This document shows positions 9,027 through 17,626 of a stretch of DNA of 64,000 bases, one piece after another. Under the pieces are notes generated by a model that was not told the DNA's origin, did not search any database, and saw only the letters and a program-made list of their open reading frames with translations. The stretch is taken from the NCBI GenBank assembly GCA_035274465.1, contig DATEOF010000477.1, forward strand, positions 5,399 to 69,398. The letters are read 5' to 3'. Both the position numbers and the translations under genes were made by a program. The DNA is from JADGRF01 sp035274465 (GTDB lineage: Bacteria > Myxococcota_A > Polyangia > Polyangiales > JAFGIB01). Every line of letters begins with the position of its first letter. Position 1 is the first letter of the stretch.

Positions 9027-9603
9027 TCTTTGCCTGGTCGGCGTCGTCGCAGCGGTCGAAGAAGAACCAGATGGTGCCGCTGTTGACCATGCAGCTGGGT
9101 TGTTCCCACAGGCCGACGTAGGTGTCCGGTGAAGGGGCACGTGGGTATGCGCGGGCGAAGCTGGCGTAGTCGTCGCCGACTCGAATTCCTGCCGCGGTGG
9201 CGGGGCGGCGGTCGGTGATGACTAGCATGGCGATCTTGAAGCGGTTGGCTCGCGCGAATGCTACTGCGCGCGTGCGGATCGCTTCCGGGGGTTCGTGTCC
9301 CACATGGCTTTTGCCCCAGGATCGGAAGGGGCCTTCGTCGAAGATTGCCAGCACGGGTGGGTCGTCGAACTCGAAGCCTTCGAGCGGGAGTTCTTCGCGG
9401 TAGAAGGAGGTGCGATAGCGGTCGTCGAAACCTCCCACCGGTTCGCTCAAGCTACCACCCAGCTTGAGAGTGCCGATTCCTTCCTGCGTGATCATCCAGT
9501 TCAGCGGAGCCGATTGGGATGTGGCAGGCGTGCTGGGTTCCGTGGCAGTTGTGCACGCTATGAGGCAGGTGAGTAGGTTGGCTAGGATGACTGTACGAAT
9601 CAT
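8986..9603 (-). CDS. hypothetical lipoprotein, 205 aa
   Basis: It starts MIRTVILANLL with a lipobox-like L-I-A-C, then a short Thr/Ser/Pro linker and a compact mixed domain. Within this, the sequence from GIGTLKLGG to RIGDDYASFARAYP-like segments recalls the small periplasmic domain that begins with a conserved Gly-x-G-x-L-x-LG motif. The ATG at 9603 overlaps the stop of the upstream cystathionine gamma-synthase-like gene by 4 bp, so the two are probably co-transcribed and coupled. The function is unknown. The 3' end runs into the relic HNH gene. Confidence 0.65.
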   Translation of the reverse strand: MIRTVILANLLTCLIACTTATEPSTPATSQSAPLNWMITQEGIGTLKLGGSLSEPVGGFDDRYRTSFYREELPLEGFEFDDPPVLAIFDEGPFRSWGKSHVGHEPPEAIRTRAVAFARANRFKIAMLVITDRRPATAAGIRVGDDYASFARAYPRAPSPDTYVGLWEQPSCMVNSGTIWFFFDRCDDADQAKIIRIAIRPERSRV

Positions 9604-10784
9604 TCGAGGGCCTGCGCGAAATCTAGCATCAAATCGCGTGGATCTTCCAAGCCGACTGATAAACGCACCAAATTGTCGTGCGCACCGATCGCTGCGCGTT
9701 CTTGCGAGCTGAGCTCGGAGTGTGACATCAGCGCAGGTTGTTGGATCAATGTCTCGACTGCGCCCATCGACGCACCGATGGTGGCGATGCGACAACGGTC
9801 GATGAAGCGCGAGGTGCGCGCTAGATCGCCGTCGACCAGGAAGCTGATGACGCCGCCGAAGCCCGAGAATTGGCGCGCCGCTGTCGCGTGATCGGGATGG
9901 CTCTCGAGGCCGGGGTAGTACACACGCGCGATGGCCGGGTGCTCAGCCAGGAAGCGCGCGATTTGCAGTCCGCTTTGGTTGTGCTGGCGCATACGCACGG
10001 CCAGCGTCTTCATGCCGCGGACTAGCAGGTACGCGCCGTGCGGGTCCGGCATCCCGCCCAGGACTCCTCGCGCTTCGCGCAACGCCTGGATGATGCCGCG
10101 GTCGCCGCACAGTGCTCCGGCCAGCAGGTCGTTGTGTCCCGCGAGGTATTTGGTGCACGAGTGCAGCACCAGGTGCGCGCCGTGCGCGAGGGGGCGGAAG
10201 TTGACCGGCGTGGCGAGCGTGGCATCGATGACGATCTTCACGCGCGGCAGCTCTCGACACAACGCCGCAATACGCGCGACATCCGGCACGCGCAGGTACG
10301 GGTTGGTCGGCGCCTCCGAGAGATACAGGCGCGTGTTGGGTCGCTGGAGCGCCAGCTCCGCCGCGGCGTAGTCGTCGGGCTCGATCAAGCTGTGCTCGAT
10401 CCCGAAGCGCGCCAGCATGCTTCGCACGAACTGGCGCGTTCGCCGGTACACGTCCGAGGTCAACACGATGTGATCGCCCGGCCGCAACATCGACAGGAGC
10501 AGCGTCGTGACCGCATTCATTCCGCTCGGAAACAGCACGGCAGCGTCTGCGCCGTCGAGCGCCGCGAGCTTGTGCTCCGCGACTTCGACGGTCGGGTTGC
10601 CGTAGCGGCCGTACTCTTCGCGCTCGATCCGTCCGGCGAAGTGATCGTTCAGGGCCTGCGTGTTTTCGAACGCGTAGGTCGCGGTGCACGCGATCGGCAC
10701 GGTCACCGAGTCGTATGCGTGCTTGCGGGGCTCGCCACCGCGGATGGCGAGCGTGTCGATACTGGATTCCGGCGAGACAGACAT
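9600..10784 (-). CDS. cystathionine gamma-synthase/lyase-family PLP enzyme
   Basis: A 394 aa Cys/Met-metabolism PLP enzyme. The PLP lysine is Lys212 in HSCTKYLAGHND. Other family blocks are present: YGRYGNPTVE, FPSGMNAV, SEAPTNPYLRV, DATLATP and the C-terminal GAVETLIQQPA and LVRLSVGLED. By family it makes cystathionine (or homocysteine) from an activated homoserine, or runs the lyase reaction; the block pattern favours a synthase but does not settle it. An AAGGA-type ribosome binding site precedes the ATG. The leader carries mutually exclusive hairpins (listed separately), suggesting RNA-level control. Confidence 0.88.
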   Translation of the reverse strand: MSVSPESSIDTLAIRGGEPRKHAYDSVTVPIACTATYAFENTQALNDHFAGRIEREEYGRYGNPTVEVAEHKLAALDGADAAVLFPSGMNAVTTLLLSMLRPGDHIVLTSDVYRRTRQFVRSMLARFGIEHSLIEPDDYAAAELALQRPNTRLYLSEAPTNPYLRVPDVARIAALCRELPRVKIVIDATLATPVNFRPLAHGAHLVLHSCTKYLAGHNDLLAGALCGDRGIIQALREARGVLGGMPDPHGAYLLVRGMKTLAVRMRQHNQSGLQIARFLAEHPAIARVYYPGLESHPDHATAARQFSGFGGVISFLVDGDLARTSRFIDRCRIATIGASMGAVETLIQQPALMSHSELSSQERAAIGAHDNLVRLSVGLEDPRDLMLDFAQALE

Positions 10785-10796
10785 GGCGTTCCTTTC

Positions 10797-10910
10797 GGCC
10801 CACCACGCGTCGCCCCGCGCTTCTTCCGCGCAGACGCCCAGCGACTTAGGGTGATATTTCTAAAGCGCGTCACCCAAGGTGGGCCAAAGTCCGCGCTGAA
10901 CAGGCCCACC
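10797..10910 (-). promoter_or_regulatory. structured 5' leader with alternative hairpins
   Basis: In transcript order the leader carries GGTGGGCC (10910-10903), GGCCCACC (10885-10878), a separate hairpin GGGTGA/TCACCC (10875-10870 with 10854-10849), and a second GGTGGGCC (10804-10797) directly before the ribosome binding site. The middle GGCCCACC can pair perfectly with either outer copy, not both. This is the layout of a riboswitch or attenuator that exposes or hides the translation start. Position before a methionine-pathway gene makes a sulfur-metabolite ligand plausible; it does not match a SAM riboswitch class I can recall. Confidence 0.5.
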
Positions 10911-10927
10911 CTAGCGCGAAGACGCCG

Positions 10928-11908
10928 CTAGAACAACACCACTTCGCCGGACGGCGCGATCAGCGGGCCTTCGGCCCCCGCGCCCTGCGTCATGTACTCG
11001 GCCGAAGGGATGGCCGCGATCGTCGCGGCGTCGGCGCCCATCGCTTCGGCCACGGAGACGTGCGTCTCGCGCATCTTCGCGTCCATCATGCGCAATTCCT
11101 GGGATACGACGTCCTGGAACTGCAGGTGCGACAGCGCGGAGCGGGACGCTCGCAGGATGTCTTCCATCGCCGAGCTGCCGGCACGCGAGATGCTGCTGAC
11201 GTCCACGCGCAGCGCCTGCACGCCGCGTTCGGTGTCCTCCAGCCGCGACGACGACGAGGATGCGAAGGCTTCCATCGCGCCGCGCAAGTCGCGCGCGTGC
11301 TGCGCGATCCACGGCAGGTCCGTCCCGAGCCGCGCCGCGAGCTCACTGACGCGTTCGTTCGCGCCCGCGACCTCGTCGCTCAAACGCTGCATCTCCGACG
11401 CCAGAACTTCGAAGCCGGCCGAGTGCGCGCCGAGCCTCGACGACTCGATACGCGCGTTGACGGCCAACAGCCGTGCCTCGCCGGCCAGCCGTTCGATGGC
11501 CAGGGCGAGGTCCGCGATGCTCTTGGCAGCAGCCGCAGCTTGCCGCGCACGCTCGTCCTGCACCTGCGCTCGGCCGGACATCTCGCGCACGTGATCGCGC
11601 AGCATCGCCGATTGCGCTTCCAACAACTGGCCGACGCTGTCCTGCCCCTGGCCTTCGATGCGCGCCAGAGTGCGCTGGCTCTCGTAGACGTAGGTGCGCG
11701 CGCGCTCGACCACGTCGTTGACCAGCCTGGCTGCCGCCGTGACTTCGTCGGCAGTCATCTGGTTCATCTGCTGGATGCGCTTGCCCAGCCTGTCGCGCAT
11801 CGACGACAGCAGGCTGCCCACATTGCGGATCCGCGAGCCATCCCGCTCGCCTTCCACGAGCTTGACGACATCCGTCGATCTGTCAGAACGCGACAGCCAA
11901 GCGAACAC
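10928..11908 (-). CDS. soluble receptor-like protein with CheZ-like motif
   Basis: A 326 aa cytoplasmic, fully helical protein. Residues about 40-240 form a long coiled coil with a degenerate chemoreceptor tip (RLLAVNARIESSRLG) in place of the usual sequence. Near the C-terminus is HLQFQDVVSQ, with Asp266 and Gln270 spaced as D-x-x-x-Q, as in the CheZ phosphatase active site. A flexible tail follows that ends G-E-V-V-L-F. It lies 3 bp after the CheY gene in the same operon. It could be a chemoreceptor-like scaffold, a CheY-P phosphatase, or both; no transmembrane segment or ligand domain is present. Confidence 0.75.
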   Translation of the reverse strand: MFAWLSRSDRSTDVVKLVEGERDGSRIRNVGSLLSSMRDRLGKRIQQMNQMTADEVTAAARLVNDVVERARTYVYESQRTLARIEGQGQDSVGQLLEAQSAMLRDHVREMSGRAQVQDERARQAAAAAKSIADLALAIERLAGEARLLAVNARIESSRLGAHSAGFEVLASEMQRLSDEVAGANERVSELAARLGTDLPWIAQHARDLRGAMEAFASSSSSRLEDTERGVQALRVDVSSISRAGSSAMEDILRASRSALSHLQFQDVVSQELRMMDAKMRETHVSVAEAMGADAATIAAIPSAEYMTQGAGAEGPLIAPSGEVVLF

Positions 11909-11911
11909 TTG

Positions 11912-12277
11912 TTAGGCCCCAACCAACTTTCCAACTGCCGAGATCATCAGCTCAGCCTTGAACGGCTTGACGATCCAGCCCTTTGCGCCCGCCTTCTTGG
12001 CGCGATCCACGAGGCCGGGGTGACCTTCGGTGGTGAGCATGACGACGGGAATCGCGTTGTGGCGCGGGTCGCGCTTGATGTTCTCGAGCATGTCCAGGCC
12101 GTTCATGCGCGGCATGTTCACGTCACAGATCACCATCGAGATGCCGCCCTTTTCGAGCGCGGCCAGACCCTCGACTCCATCGCCCGCCTCGAGCACGGAG
12201 TAGCCGGCTTGCGTGAGCGCCAAACCTACCTGCTGGCGCACCGTTGCCGAGTCATCCACCACCAAGATCTTCTTCAT
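11912..12277 (-). CDS. CheY-like response regulator
   Basis: A single receiver domain of 121 aa. The acidic pair is Asp8/Asp9, the phospho-acceptor is Asp52 (in ICDVNMP), the switch Thr is in MLTTEG and the Lys in WIVKPF. There is no output domain, so it acts by protein-protein contacts. A good GGGAGG ribosome binding site precedes the ATG. It sits between a CheX-like gene and a receptor-like gene with a CheZ-type motif, both candidate phosphatases for it. The phosphodonor should be one of the two CheA kinases encoded by the divergent arm. Confidence 0.92.
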   Translation of the reverse strand: MKKILVVDDSATVRQQVGLALTQAGYSVLEAGDGVEGLAALEKGGISMVICDVNMPRMNGLDMLENIKRDPRHNAIPVVMLTTEGHPGLVDRAKKAGAKGWIVKPFKAELMISAVGKLVGA

Positions 12278-12314
12278 TCTCGTATCCTCCCTACCCTACG
12301 TACGCGGACAGAAA

Positions 12315-12821
12315 TCAGAACAGCATGCTCTCGCCTTCGCTGATCAGGCCCTCACTCTCGGTCACCACCGAGAGGTCCAGGCCTGGAGCGACCTCCGTGT
12401 CGAACCACACGCAGACGTAGCCACCCTCACAGCGAAACACGAACGGCACGAGCTCGGCGCGCGGGATCGGCGCCAGGTGCTGGCCACGCAGCACGATCGG
12501 CGTCGACAGGTGCAGCGTCACGCCGCGTGGGATCAGCTTGTTCTTGATGCGGCCCAACAGCTGGTTCGCGAGCTCCGCGATCCACTCGCGGAACGACGCA
12601 TCGCTGGTCGGCGAGGTACGGCCGAGCGGCTCGCGCGAGGTTGCGAGCAACAGCGAACCGCGCATCTGCTCACCGCTGTAGCCGACGACGCCACAGTAGA
12701 GGAGCTCCGAGTCTCCATCGAGCGGGCCCGTGGTCGTGCGGCGCAGCGGCAACGAATAGTCTTCGAAGAGGCCGATGCACGCCTCACTCACGGTCGTCTC
12801 GATAATCTCTTCATTTGACAC
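12315..12821 (-). CDS. CheX-like chemotaxis phosphatase
   Basis: A 168 aa protein of the CheC/CheX fold. The E-x-x-N signature is Glu83-Leu-Ala-Asn86, followed by the family's G-x-x-K-x-x-L and LSTPIVLRG segments. By family it removes phosphate from CheY-P. It ends S-M-L-F, similar to the tails of the two soluble receptor-like proteins in this locus. A ribosome binding site (AGGAG) precedes the ATG. It is 37 bp upstream of the CheY gene, which makes CheY its probable partner. Confidence 0.75.
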   Translation of the reverse strand: MSNEEIIETTVSEACIGLFEDYSLPLRRTTTGPLDGDSELLYCGVVGYSGEQMRGSLLLATSREPLGRTSPTSDASFREWIAELANQLLGRIKNKLIPRGVTLHLSTPIVLRGQHLAPIPRAELVPFVFRCEGGYVCVWFDTEVAPGLDLSVVTESEGLISEGESMLF

Positions 12822-12899
12822 TTGCGCTCTCCTACTTACGAGGCCCGCCCCAAGACGCTTTATGTCCGTCGGATGAACTAGCCGCGCCCTTGAAGCTAT

Positions 12900-12914
12900 T
12901 CGCGATTTTCGCGA
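12900..12914 (-). terminator. small hairpin between two cheX-like genes
   Basis: TCGCGA-TTT-TCGCGA forms a perfect 6 bp stem in the 103 bp gap between the two CheX-like genes. There is no T-tract, so it may be a processing or attenuation site rather than a full terminator. Confidence 0.25.
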
Positions 12915-12924
12915 TCGAATTTGG

Positions 12925-13392
12925 TCACAGAAGTGTCACTACCAACGCGGCAGGGACACTACCAAAAGAAACTCGTAGCGTGACTTGACCAGCCGATGGC
13001 GTGAATGCGTCAGCGTTTACGGCGTACGGCAGGCCAATGCGCATCTTGGCATCCAGGCGGCTCATGGCAGCCTTCACGTGCCCACTGATCACGTTGGCTA
13101 GCTCGCCGACGGCGTCAGTCTCGTCTTCCGGCTTGGGCGACTCGGTCGGGCCCATCTGGAACAGCGCGCGCGCGATCGCGGCCCGGCCGACTTGGTTCGA
13201 CAAGACCCCGATCAAGACGTGCGGCTTGTCGCCCTCGAGCGTGATCGCCACGCCGGACAGACCTGCGGCCGGTGCCTTCAGCGTGCCGAGTACCTGACAC
13301 GGTGCCAGGCCCATCGCTGGACCTACATTCGCCGCGCAGTCACGCACGACCTCGATCCACTCCTCGACACTGGTCAGCTTGGCGGCACTCAT
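12925..13392 (-). CDS. CheX-like protein
   Basis: A 155 aa protein with the same fold as its downstream neighbour. The signature is Glu97-Leu-Ala-Asn100 in AVGELANVISG, followed by the long helix and LPYAV-type strand; a second E-x-x-N copy expected of CheC is absent, so CheX is the closer match. The ATG at 13392 is preferred; a TTG at 13398 would overlap the upstream stop. It starts 2 bp after that stop, so it is coupled to the coiled-coil gene. Its receiver partner may be the CheY of this arm or of the plus arm. Confidence 0.72.
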   Translation of the reverse strand: MSAAKLTSVEEWIEVVRDCAANVGPAMGLAPCQVLGTLKAPAAGLSGVAITLEGDKPHVLIGVLSNQVGRAAIARALFQMGPTESPKPEDETDAVGELANVISGHVKAAMSRLDAKMRIGLPYAVNADAFTPSAGQVTLRVSFGSVPAALVVTLL

Positions 13393-13394
13393 GG

Positions 13395-14459
13395 TCAACG
13401 CAACGCCATCGCCAGGCGTCCACCGTGACTGTAGCGATAGTCATCGCACTTGCGCGCCAACGCGACCCAGCCGATCCGGTCGGCGTCCTGTAGCTCGAGC
13501 TTGCCCACGCGCAGGTGCGGGTTGCCGCTGATCTTGTTGAACGAAGACATCAGCGTGTTGCAGACCTCGCTGGCCGCGTCGAGCATCTCGTCCGACATGG
13601 CCTTTTCCTCGATGTACGAGGTGATCATGTCCTCGGACTCCATCAGCAGCGCACCGGCCAGGCGCAGGGCGCTCTCGATGTCCATGATCATCGCACCCAC
13701 GTCGTGACCATCGTGGTTGTGGATGGCCGCGGCGTAGACCGGCGTTGCCGCCGACAGCTGCGCCCAATCCGTGCGCTCCGCCGCGTTCAACACCGCCTCG
13801 GGCCCTGCCAAGCTCTTCACCAGATCCGAGAGTGCTGCCACGGTAGGCAGCGAGATCAGCTTCTCGTTCGGGTCGACCAGGGGGCGCGGCGTGGGCGGCT
13901 GCGCCGGCATCGACGCGACCATCATCGGCGTACCCATCGGCTCTGCCGGACCGCGCTGCTGGGTGGCCGCCGTCGCGATCGACCCGACCATCGGCGCGGC
14001 AGCAGGCGCAGCCACGCGCGGCTGGTTCGCGAGCTCGCTCAACGCGCGCATCGCGCCTTCCAACATCTTCTGCAGCGCGCGCATGTTCGTCTCGAGCGAG
14101 CCGATGCGCGTGGTCAACTCCTCGACGTTGCCCGCGGTGAGCTTCTCGGGTTCGGGCGCCTCGGGCTCCGGCACGACCGTCTCGGGCCGCATCTCGGGCA
14201 GCCAGCGGCCATTGCGCGCGATGTACGTACCGTCGGGCAGCGCGCCGCGCGCGAACAAGCGCTCGGTATCTTTGGCCAGCGGCTCGTGGCCGGCGAACTC
14301 GCGCAGTTGCTGCAAGATCGCGAGCTCGCCCAGCACCGCGAAGCGCCGCGGCCGCAGGATCGCCGGAGCGCTGTAGACCAGCTGCTCGAATTCCATCCGC
14401 CAGGCCCCCGCCGTGCGTTGCAGCCGTTCCGCACTACCGGTTGTCGTACTAAAGCCCAT
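13395..14459 (-). CDS. chemosensory-associated coiled-coil protein, CheX-like C-terminus
   Basis: A 354 aa protein I do not recognise as a named family. Residues 1-90 are a conserved-looking helical domain, about 105-150 are a predicted coiled coil (ETNMRALQKMLEG), 150-200 are Ala/Pro/Met-rich linker, and 200-354 are a compact domain. In that last domain Glu298-Val-Cys-Asn301 sits in a helix and matches the E-x-x-N spacing of CheC/CheX phosphatases. An alternative start is the ATG at 14396. It heads the minus arm, divergent from the plus-arm receptor. The 145 bp between them should hold both promoters. Confidence 0.55.
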   Translation of the reverse strand: MGFSTTTGSAERLQRTAGAWRMEFEQLVYSAPAILRPRRFAVLGELAILQQLREFAGHEPLAKDTERLFARGALPDGTYIARNGRWLPEMRPETVVPEPEAPEPEKLTAGNVEELTTRIGSLETNMRALQKMLEGAMRALSELANQPRVAAPAAAPMVGSIATAATQQRGPAEPMGTPMMVASMPAQPPTPRPLVDPNEKLISLPTVAALSDLVKSLAGPEAVLNAAERTDWAQLSAATPVYAAAIHNHDGHDVGAMIMDIESALRLAGALLMESEDMITSYIEEKAMSDEMLDAASEVCNTLMSSFNKISGNPHLRVGKLELQDADRIGWVALARKCDDYRYSHGGRLAMALR

Positions 14460-14604
14460 GTATCCCGACGCTGGCGTGCCTGCCTCCGCAGGTTCGCGCC
14501 TATCCCTAATCGGCCCTTCCCCGCCGAGCTTGACCGCGCTTTCGGTGTTTGCGGCGAGCCTATCGGCTCAAGTAACCGGAGCCAGTGTCCGTTTGTCCGC
14601 GAGC

Positions 14605-15555
14605 ATGCATGATGCAAGCGGCAATCCGGACGTGGCTGGGCTCGTGCGCGACTTCGAGAGCGCAATGCAGTCCACCACCACGCAGATCAGGCAGGATCTC
14701 GAGCGAGCTCGCACGGTTGTGCGCGATGCGACCGCGCGCCTGGATCGCAGCTTCCGCAACCTACATGAAGCCACCTCGGCGCATCGCGAAGCGCTACAGG
14801 GCGTGTCCGCGGCCTTCTACACCGCCGAAGGCGTGGCCGGCGGCTTTGCCGCGTCGTCGGAGGCGCTGCTGCGCCAGTTCGTCGACGAGATCGTGCGCGT
14901 CAGCCGCGACAGCATGCGCATGATCGAGCAGCTGACCGAGCTCTCGACCAAGGTCGACAGCATCAACAATTGCACGGACGCGATCGATGGCCTGGCACGC
15001 GAGACGCGCTTCATCGCCTTCAACGCGCGCATCGAGACGCACCGCGCCGGCGACGCGGGCCGCACGTTCAAGGTCGTGGCGGACGAGGTCAAGCGCCTCG
15101 CCAATGCCTCGGCCACGCTGAGCAATCAGATCCGCCAGAGCGTCAGCGCCTGTCAGACCGAGCTGCAGGCCGCACGCAAGACCTCGACGGGCCTCGCTTC
15201 GCACGACATGAGCCGTGCGATCGACTCACACCGCAGCCTGGCCAACGCGGTCGGCAAGCTGGACACGGTCAACCGCGACCTCGAGAAGATGCTCGAGACC
15301 ATCGCCAGCAACATGTCCGAAGCGGTGCGCGCACTGCAGTTCGAGGACATGGTGTCGCAGATCCTGAACGCCACCGTCAGCAAGGTGGACAAGATCGGAG
15401 AGCTTTCGGTGCAAGCGTTGAAGGTGATCGAGCGCGGCCACAATGGAGACCGAGTCGCGCCGCTACAGGAGATCGTGCGCAGTCTACGCGGCCTCGGGGA
15501 TCAGCTGGCGGTACAGCAACAATCCATGGACCACGGGAGCGTCGAGCTCTTCTGA
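14605..15555 (+). CDS. soluble receptor-like protein with CheZ-like motif
   Basis: A 316 aa helical protein without membrane segments. Residues about 20-220 form an antiparallel coiled coil with a degenerate receptor tip (RFIAFNARIETHRAG). Asp248 and Gln252 in LQFEDMVSQ give the D-x-x-x-Q spacing of CheZ, and the tail ends G-S-V-E-L-F. It is a clear relative of the product of 10928-11908, so the locus has one copy on each arm. The ATG at 14605 was chosen because the coiled coil begins just after it; an upstream ATG at 14458 would add a low-quality extension. Confidence 0.72.
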   Translation: MHDASGNPDVAGLVRDFESAMQSTTTQIRQDLERARTVVRDATARLDRSFRNLHEATSAHREALQGVSAAFYTAEGVAGGFAASSEALLRQFVDEIVRVSRDSMRMIEQLTELSTKVDSINNCTDAIDGLARETRFIAFNARIETHRAGDAGRTFKVVADEVKRLANASATLSNQIRQSVSACQTELQAARKTSTGLASHDMSRAIDSHRSLANAVGKLDTVNRDLEKMLETIASNMSEAVRALQFEDMVSQILNATVSKVDKIGELSVQALKVIERGHNGDRVAPLQEIVRSLRGLGDQLAVQQQSMDHGSVELF

Positions 15556-15581
15556 GCGGACGACCCGAAGCAGGAGTCTAC

Positions 15582-15884
15582 ATGGCACTCGAGTGCGAAA
15601 AACAAGGCGACCACTGCACTGTGATCAAGGTCAAGGGGCGGTTCGACTTCTCGTGTCACGCCGCCTTCCGTGAAGCCTACGCCAGCGCGAACGACAGCTC
15701 CGAGTACGTGGTCGACATGGAAGAAGCCTCGTACATGGACAGCGCGGCGCTCGGCATGCTGCTCCTGCTGCGCGAGCACGCCCAGCAGAACGGCGGGCGC
15801 GTCACGATCACCAACTGTCGCGGTCAGACCTACGACGTGCTGCAGATCGCGAACTTTCATCGGTTGTTCAAGATCCATCAGTAA
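15582..15884 (+). CDS. STAS-domain anti-sigma-factor-antagonist-like protein
   Basis: A 100 aa single STAS domain. The phosphorylatable serine is in YMDSAALGML, the classic D-S-x-x-L-G site of SpoIIAA/RsbV proteins. A GCAGGAG ribosome binding site precedes the ATG. The next gene, three bases on, encodes a SpoIIE-type phosphatase that could dephosphorylate it. No RsbW-type kinase is encoded nearby, so how the serine becomes phosphorylated is unclear. Confidence 0.9.
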   Translation: MALECEKQGDHCTVIKVKGRFDFSCHAAFREAYASANDSSEYVVDMEEASYMDSAALGMLLLLREHAQQNGGRVTITNCRGQTYDVLQIANFHRLFKIHQ

Positions 15885-15887
15885 GGC

Positions 15888-17582
15888 GTGGCCAGCATGC
15901 AGGAGCTGCAGGCGTCGCGACAGGCGGAGGACGAGGCCATCTGGCAGCGGCTGGATGCCACGTTCGAGCAGGATGCGTTCTTCTCCGACGTGCTCGACAT
16001 CCTGCTCGACGCGGTGCAGAGCCCGAGCGGGACGTTCGTGCACCTGGACGAGTTTGGCGACCTGGTCTGCGCCGCCCTGCGCGGCACGTTCGGCGCGCCT
16101 GAGGGTGAGCAGGTCTACCACGCTCGCGAGGCCTGCCAGGGCGCATGGGCCAGCGTGCTGACCACGCACCAGGCGCGCGCCGTGAACGAGCCACAGAGGG
16201 TGCTGGCGAATGGACCGGTCCTCCCGCGCAGCCTGACCGTGCCGATGGTGTTCGGTAGCGAGCTGGTCGGCTTTCTATCTGCGGCCGAAGCCGCGCGCCC
16301 CTACCAGGCCGAGGATCAAGCGCGCGCCCTGGGCATCGCCAAGCGCGTCGCGCCGTACCTGTTCGCGCGCAATTCCCAGCGCCGCTTTCGCCGTCAGCTG
16401 ACCGAGCTCGAGGAGATGGCCAACGCCGCCGTCGAGGGCGAGCGCTTCTTCATGCTCAGCGACGACCTGATGGCGATCGTCGACGACCGCATCGTGCGCG
16501 CAAACCCGGCGTTCTCGAGCTACCTGGGCTGGCAGGATCAAGAGCTGCGCGATCGCAAGCTGTTCGAGCTCGCGCACCCGGCCGATCGCGACGCCTTCAG
16601 CCGCGATCTCGAGCGCATGCGCACCGAACCCAACCGCGAGCACCCGCCGATCGTCGTGCGCATGCTCTCCAAGCTGGGCAACTATCACAGCATCGAGTGG
16701 ACCGGAGCCGGCACCGATGAAGGGCGCGTGTACGTCGTCGGTCGCGACGTCTCCGAGCTACGCAGCGCCGTTGCGCGGCTGGCGGCGCAGAACGAGGAGC
16801 TGCAGTCGCTACACGAGCAGGTCAAACGCGAGCAGCGCATGGCCGGCCACCTGCTGGCGAATGTGCGCCGCCAGGGTTGCCTCGACATCCCCGGCGTGCG
16901 CCACTTGACGTCGCCGCTCGACTTCTTCAACGGCGACGTGGCGCTGGCCGCCACGACCCTCGACGGCGAGCTGCGCTGGATGGTGGGCGACTTCACGGGG
17001 CACGGCTTGAGCGCGGCCGTGGGCACGATCCCGATCGCCAGCACCTTCTACGCGACCTGCCGCAAGGGCATCTCGATGACCGAGAGCATCGAGACCGTGA
17101 ACGACATCCTCAAGGCCCTGCTGCCCGCTGGACTGTTCTGCGCGGCCGCGTTTCTGACGCTCGACCGTACTCGCAGCGAGCTGATGGTGTGGAACGGTGG
17201 CCTACCGACGGTCATCATCCGCGGCACCCGCGATGGCAGCTTACGGCTGCAGAACTCGCAGTCGCTGCCGCTGGGCCTGGTCACCAGTCGGGAGCTCGGC
17301 GTGCAGCCCAGCCGCTTTGCGGTCGACGCCGCAGACGAGATCTTCGTCTACTCCGACGGCCTGACCGAGGCCGAAAACGCCGAGGGCGAGCTCTTCGGCC
17401 ACGAGCGCGTCAGCCGGTTACTCGCGCATCCAGGCACGCCCGGCGACGGCTTCGACCTGCTGCTCGGCGGGCTCAACGTCTATCGCGGCGGCGCGCGATC
17501 GGCCGACGACGTGTCGCTGGTTGTGGTGACGGTGGGGTCGTTGCGGCTGCCGGCGGTCGGTATGCGTGCAGTAACCAAGTGA
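15888..17582 (+). CDS. GAF-PAS-SpoIIE serine phosphatase
   Basis: A 564 aa cytoplasmic protein. Residues about 20-165 look like a GAF domain, 180-300 a PAS domain (LMAIVDDRIVRANPAF... PADRDAF), 300-330 a short coiled coil, and 335-550 a PP2C/SpoIIE domain. The phosphatase metal residues are present in FFNGDVALA, MVGDFTGHG, YSDGLTEAE and SADDVSLV. By family it dephosphorylates STAS proteins, so the upstream STAS protein is the obvious substrate. A GTG start at 15888 is used; an ATG at 15897 is possible. It bridges sensory input to partner switching inside a chemosensory locus. Confidence 0.88.
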   Translation: MASMQELQASRQAEDEAIWQRLDATFEQDAFFSDVLDILLDAVQSPSGTFVHLDEFGDLVCAALRGTFGAPEGEQVYHAREACQGAWASVLTTHQARAVNEPQRVLANGPVLPRSLTVPMVFGSELVGFLSAAEAARPYQAEDQARALGIAKRVAPYLFARNSQRRFRRQLTELEEMANAAVEGERFFMLSDDLMAIVDDRIVRANPAFSSYLGWQDQELRDRKLFELAHPADRDAFSRDLERMRTEPNREHPPIVVRMLSKLGNYHSIEWTGAGTDEGRVYVVGRDVSELRSAVARLAAQNEELQSLHEQVKREQRMAGHLLANVRRQGCLDIPGVRHLTSPLDFFNGDVALAATTLDGELRWMVGDFTGHGLSAAVGTIPIASTFYATCRKGISMTESIETVNDILKALLPAGLFCAAAFLTLDRTRSELMVWNGGLPTVIIRGTRDGSLRLQNSQSLPLGLVTSRELGVQPSRFAVDAADEIFVYSDGLTEAENAEGELFGHERVSRLLAHPGTPGDGFDLLLGGLNVYRGGARSADDVSLVVVTVGSLRLPAVGMRAVTK

Positions 17583-17626
17583 CTCAAGCCGGCGCTGACA
17601 AGGGCCGATGATCGCAACGGTGAGAC

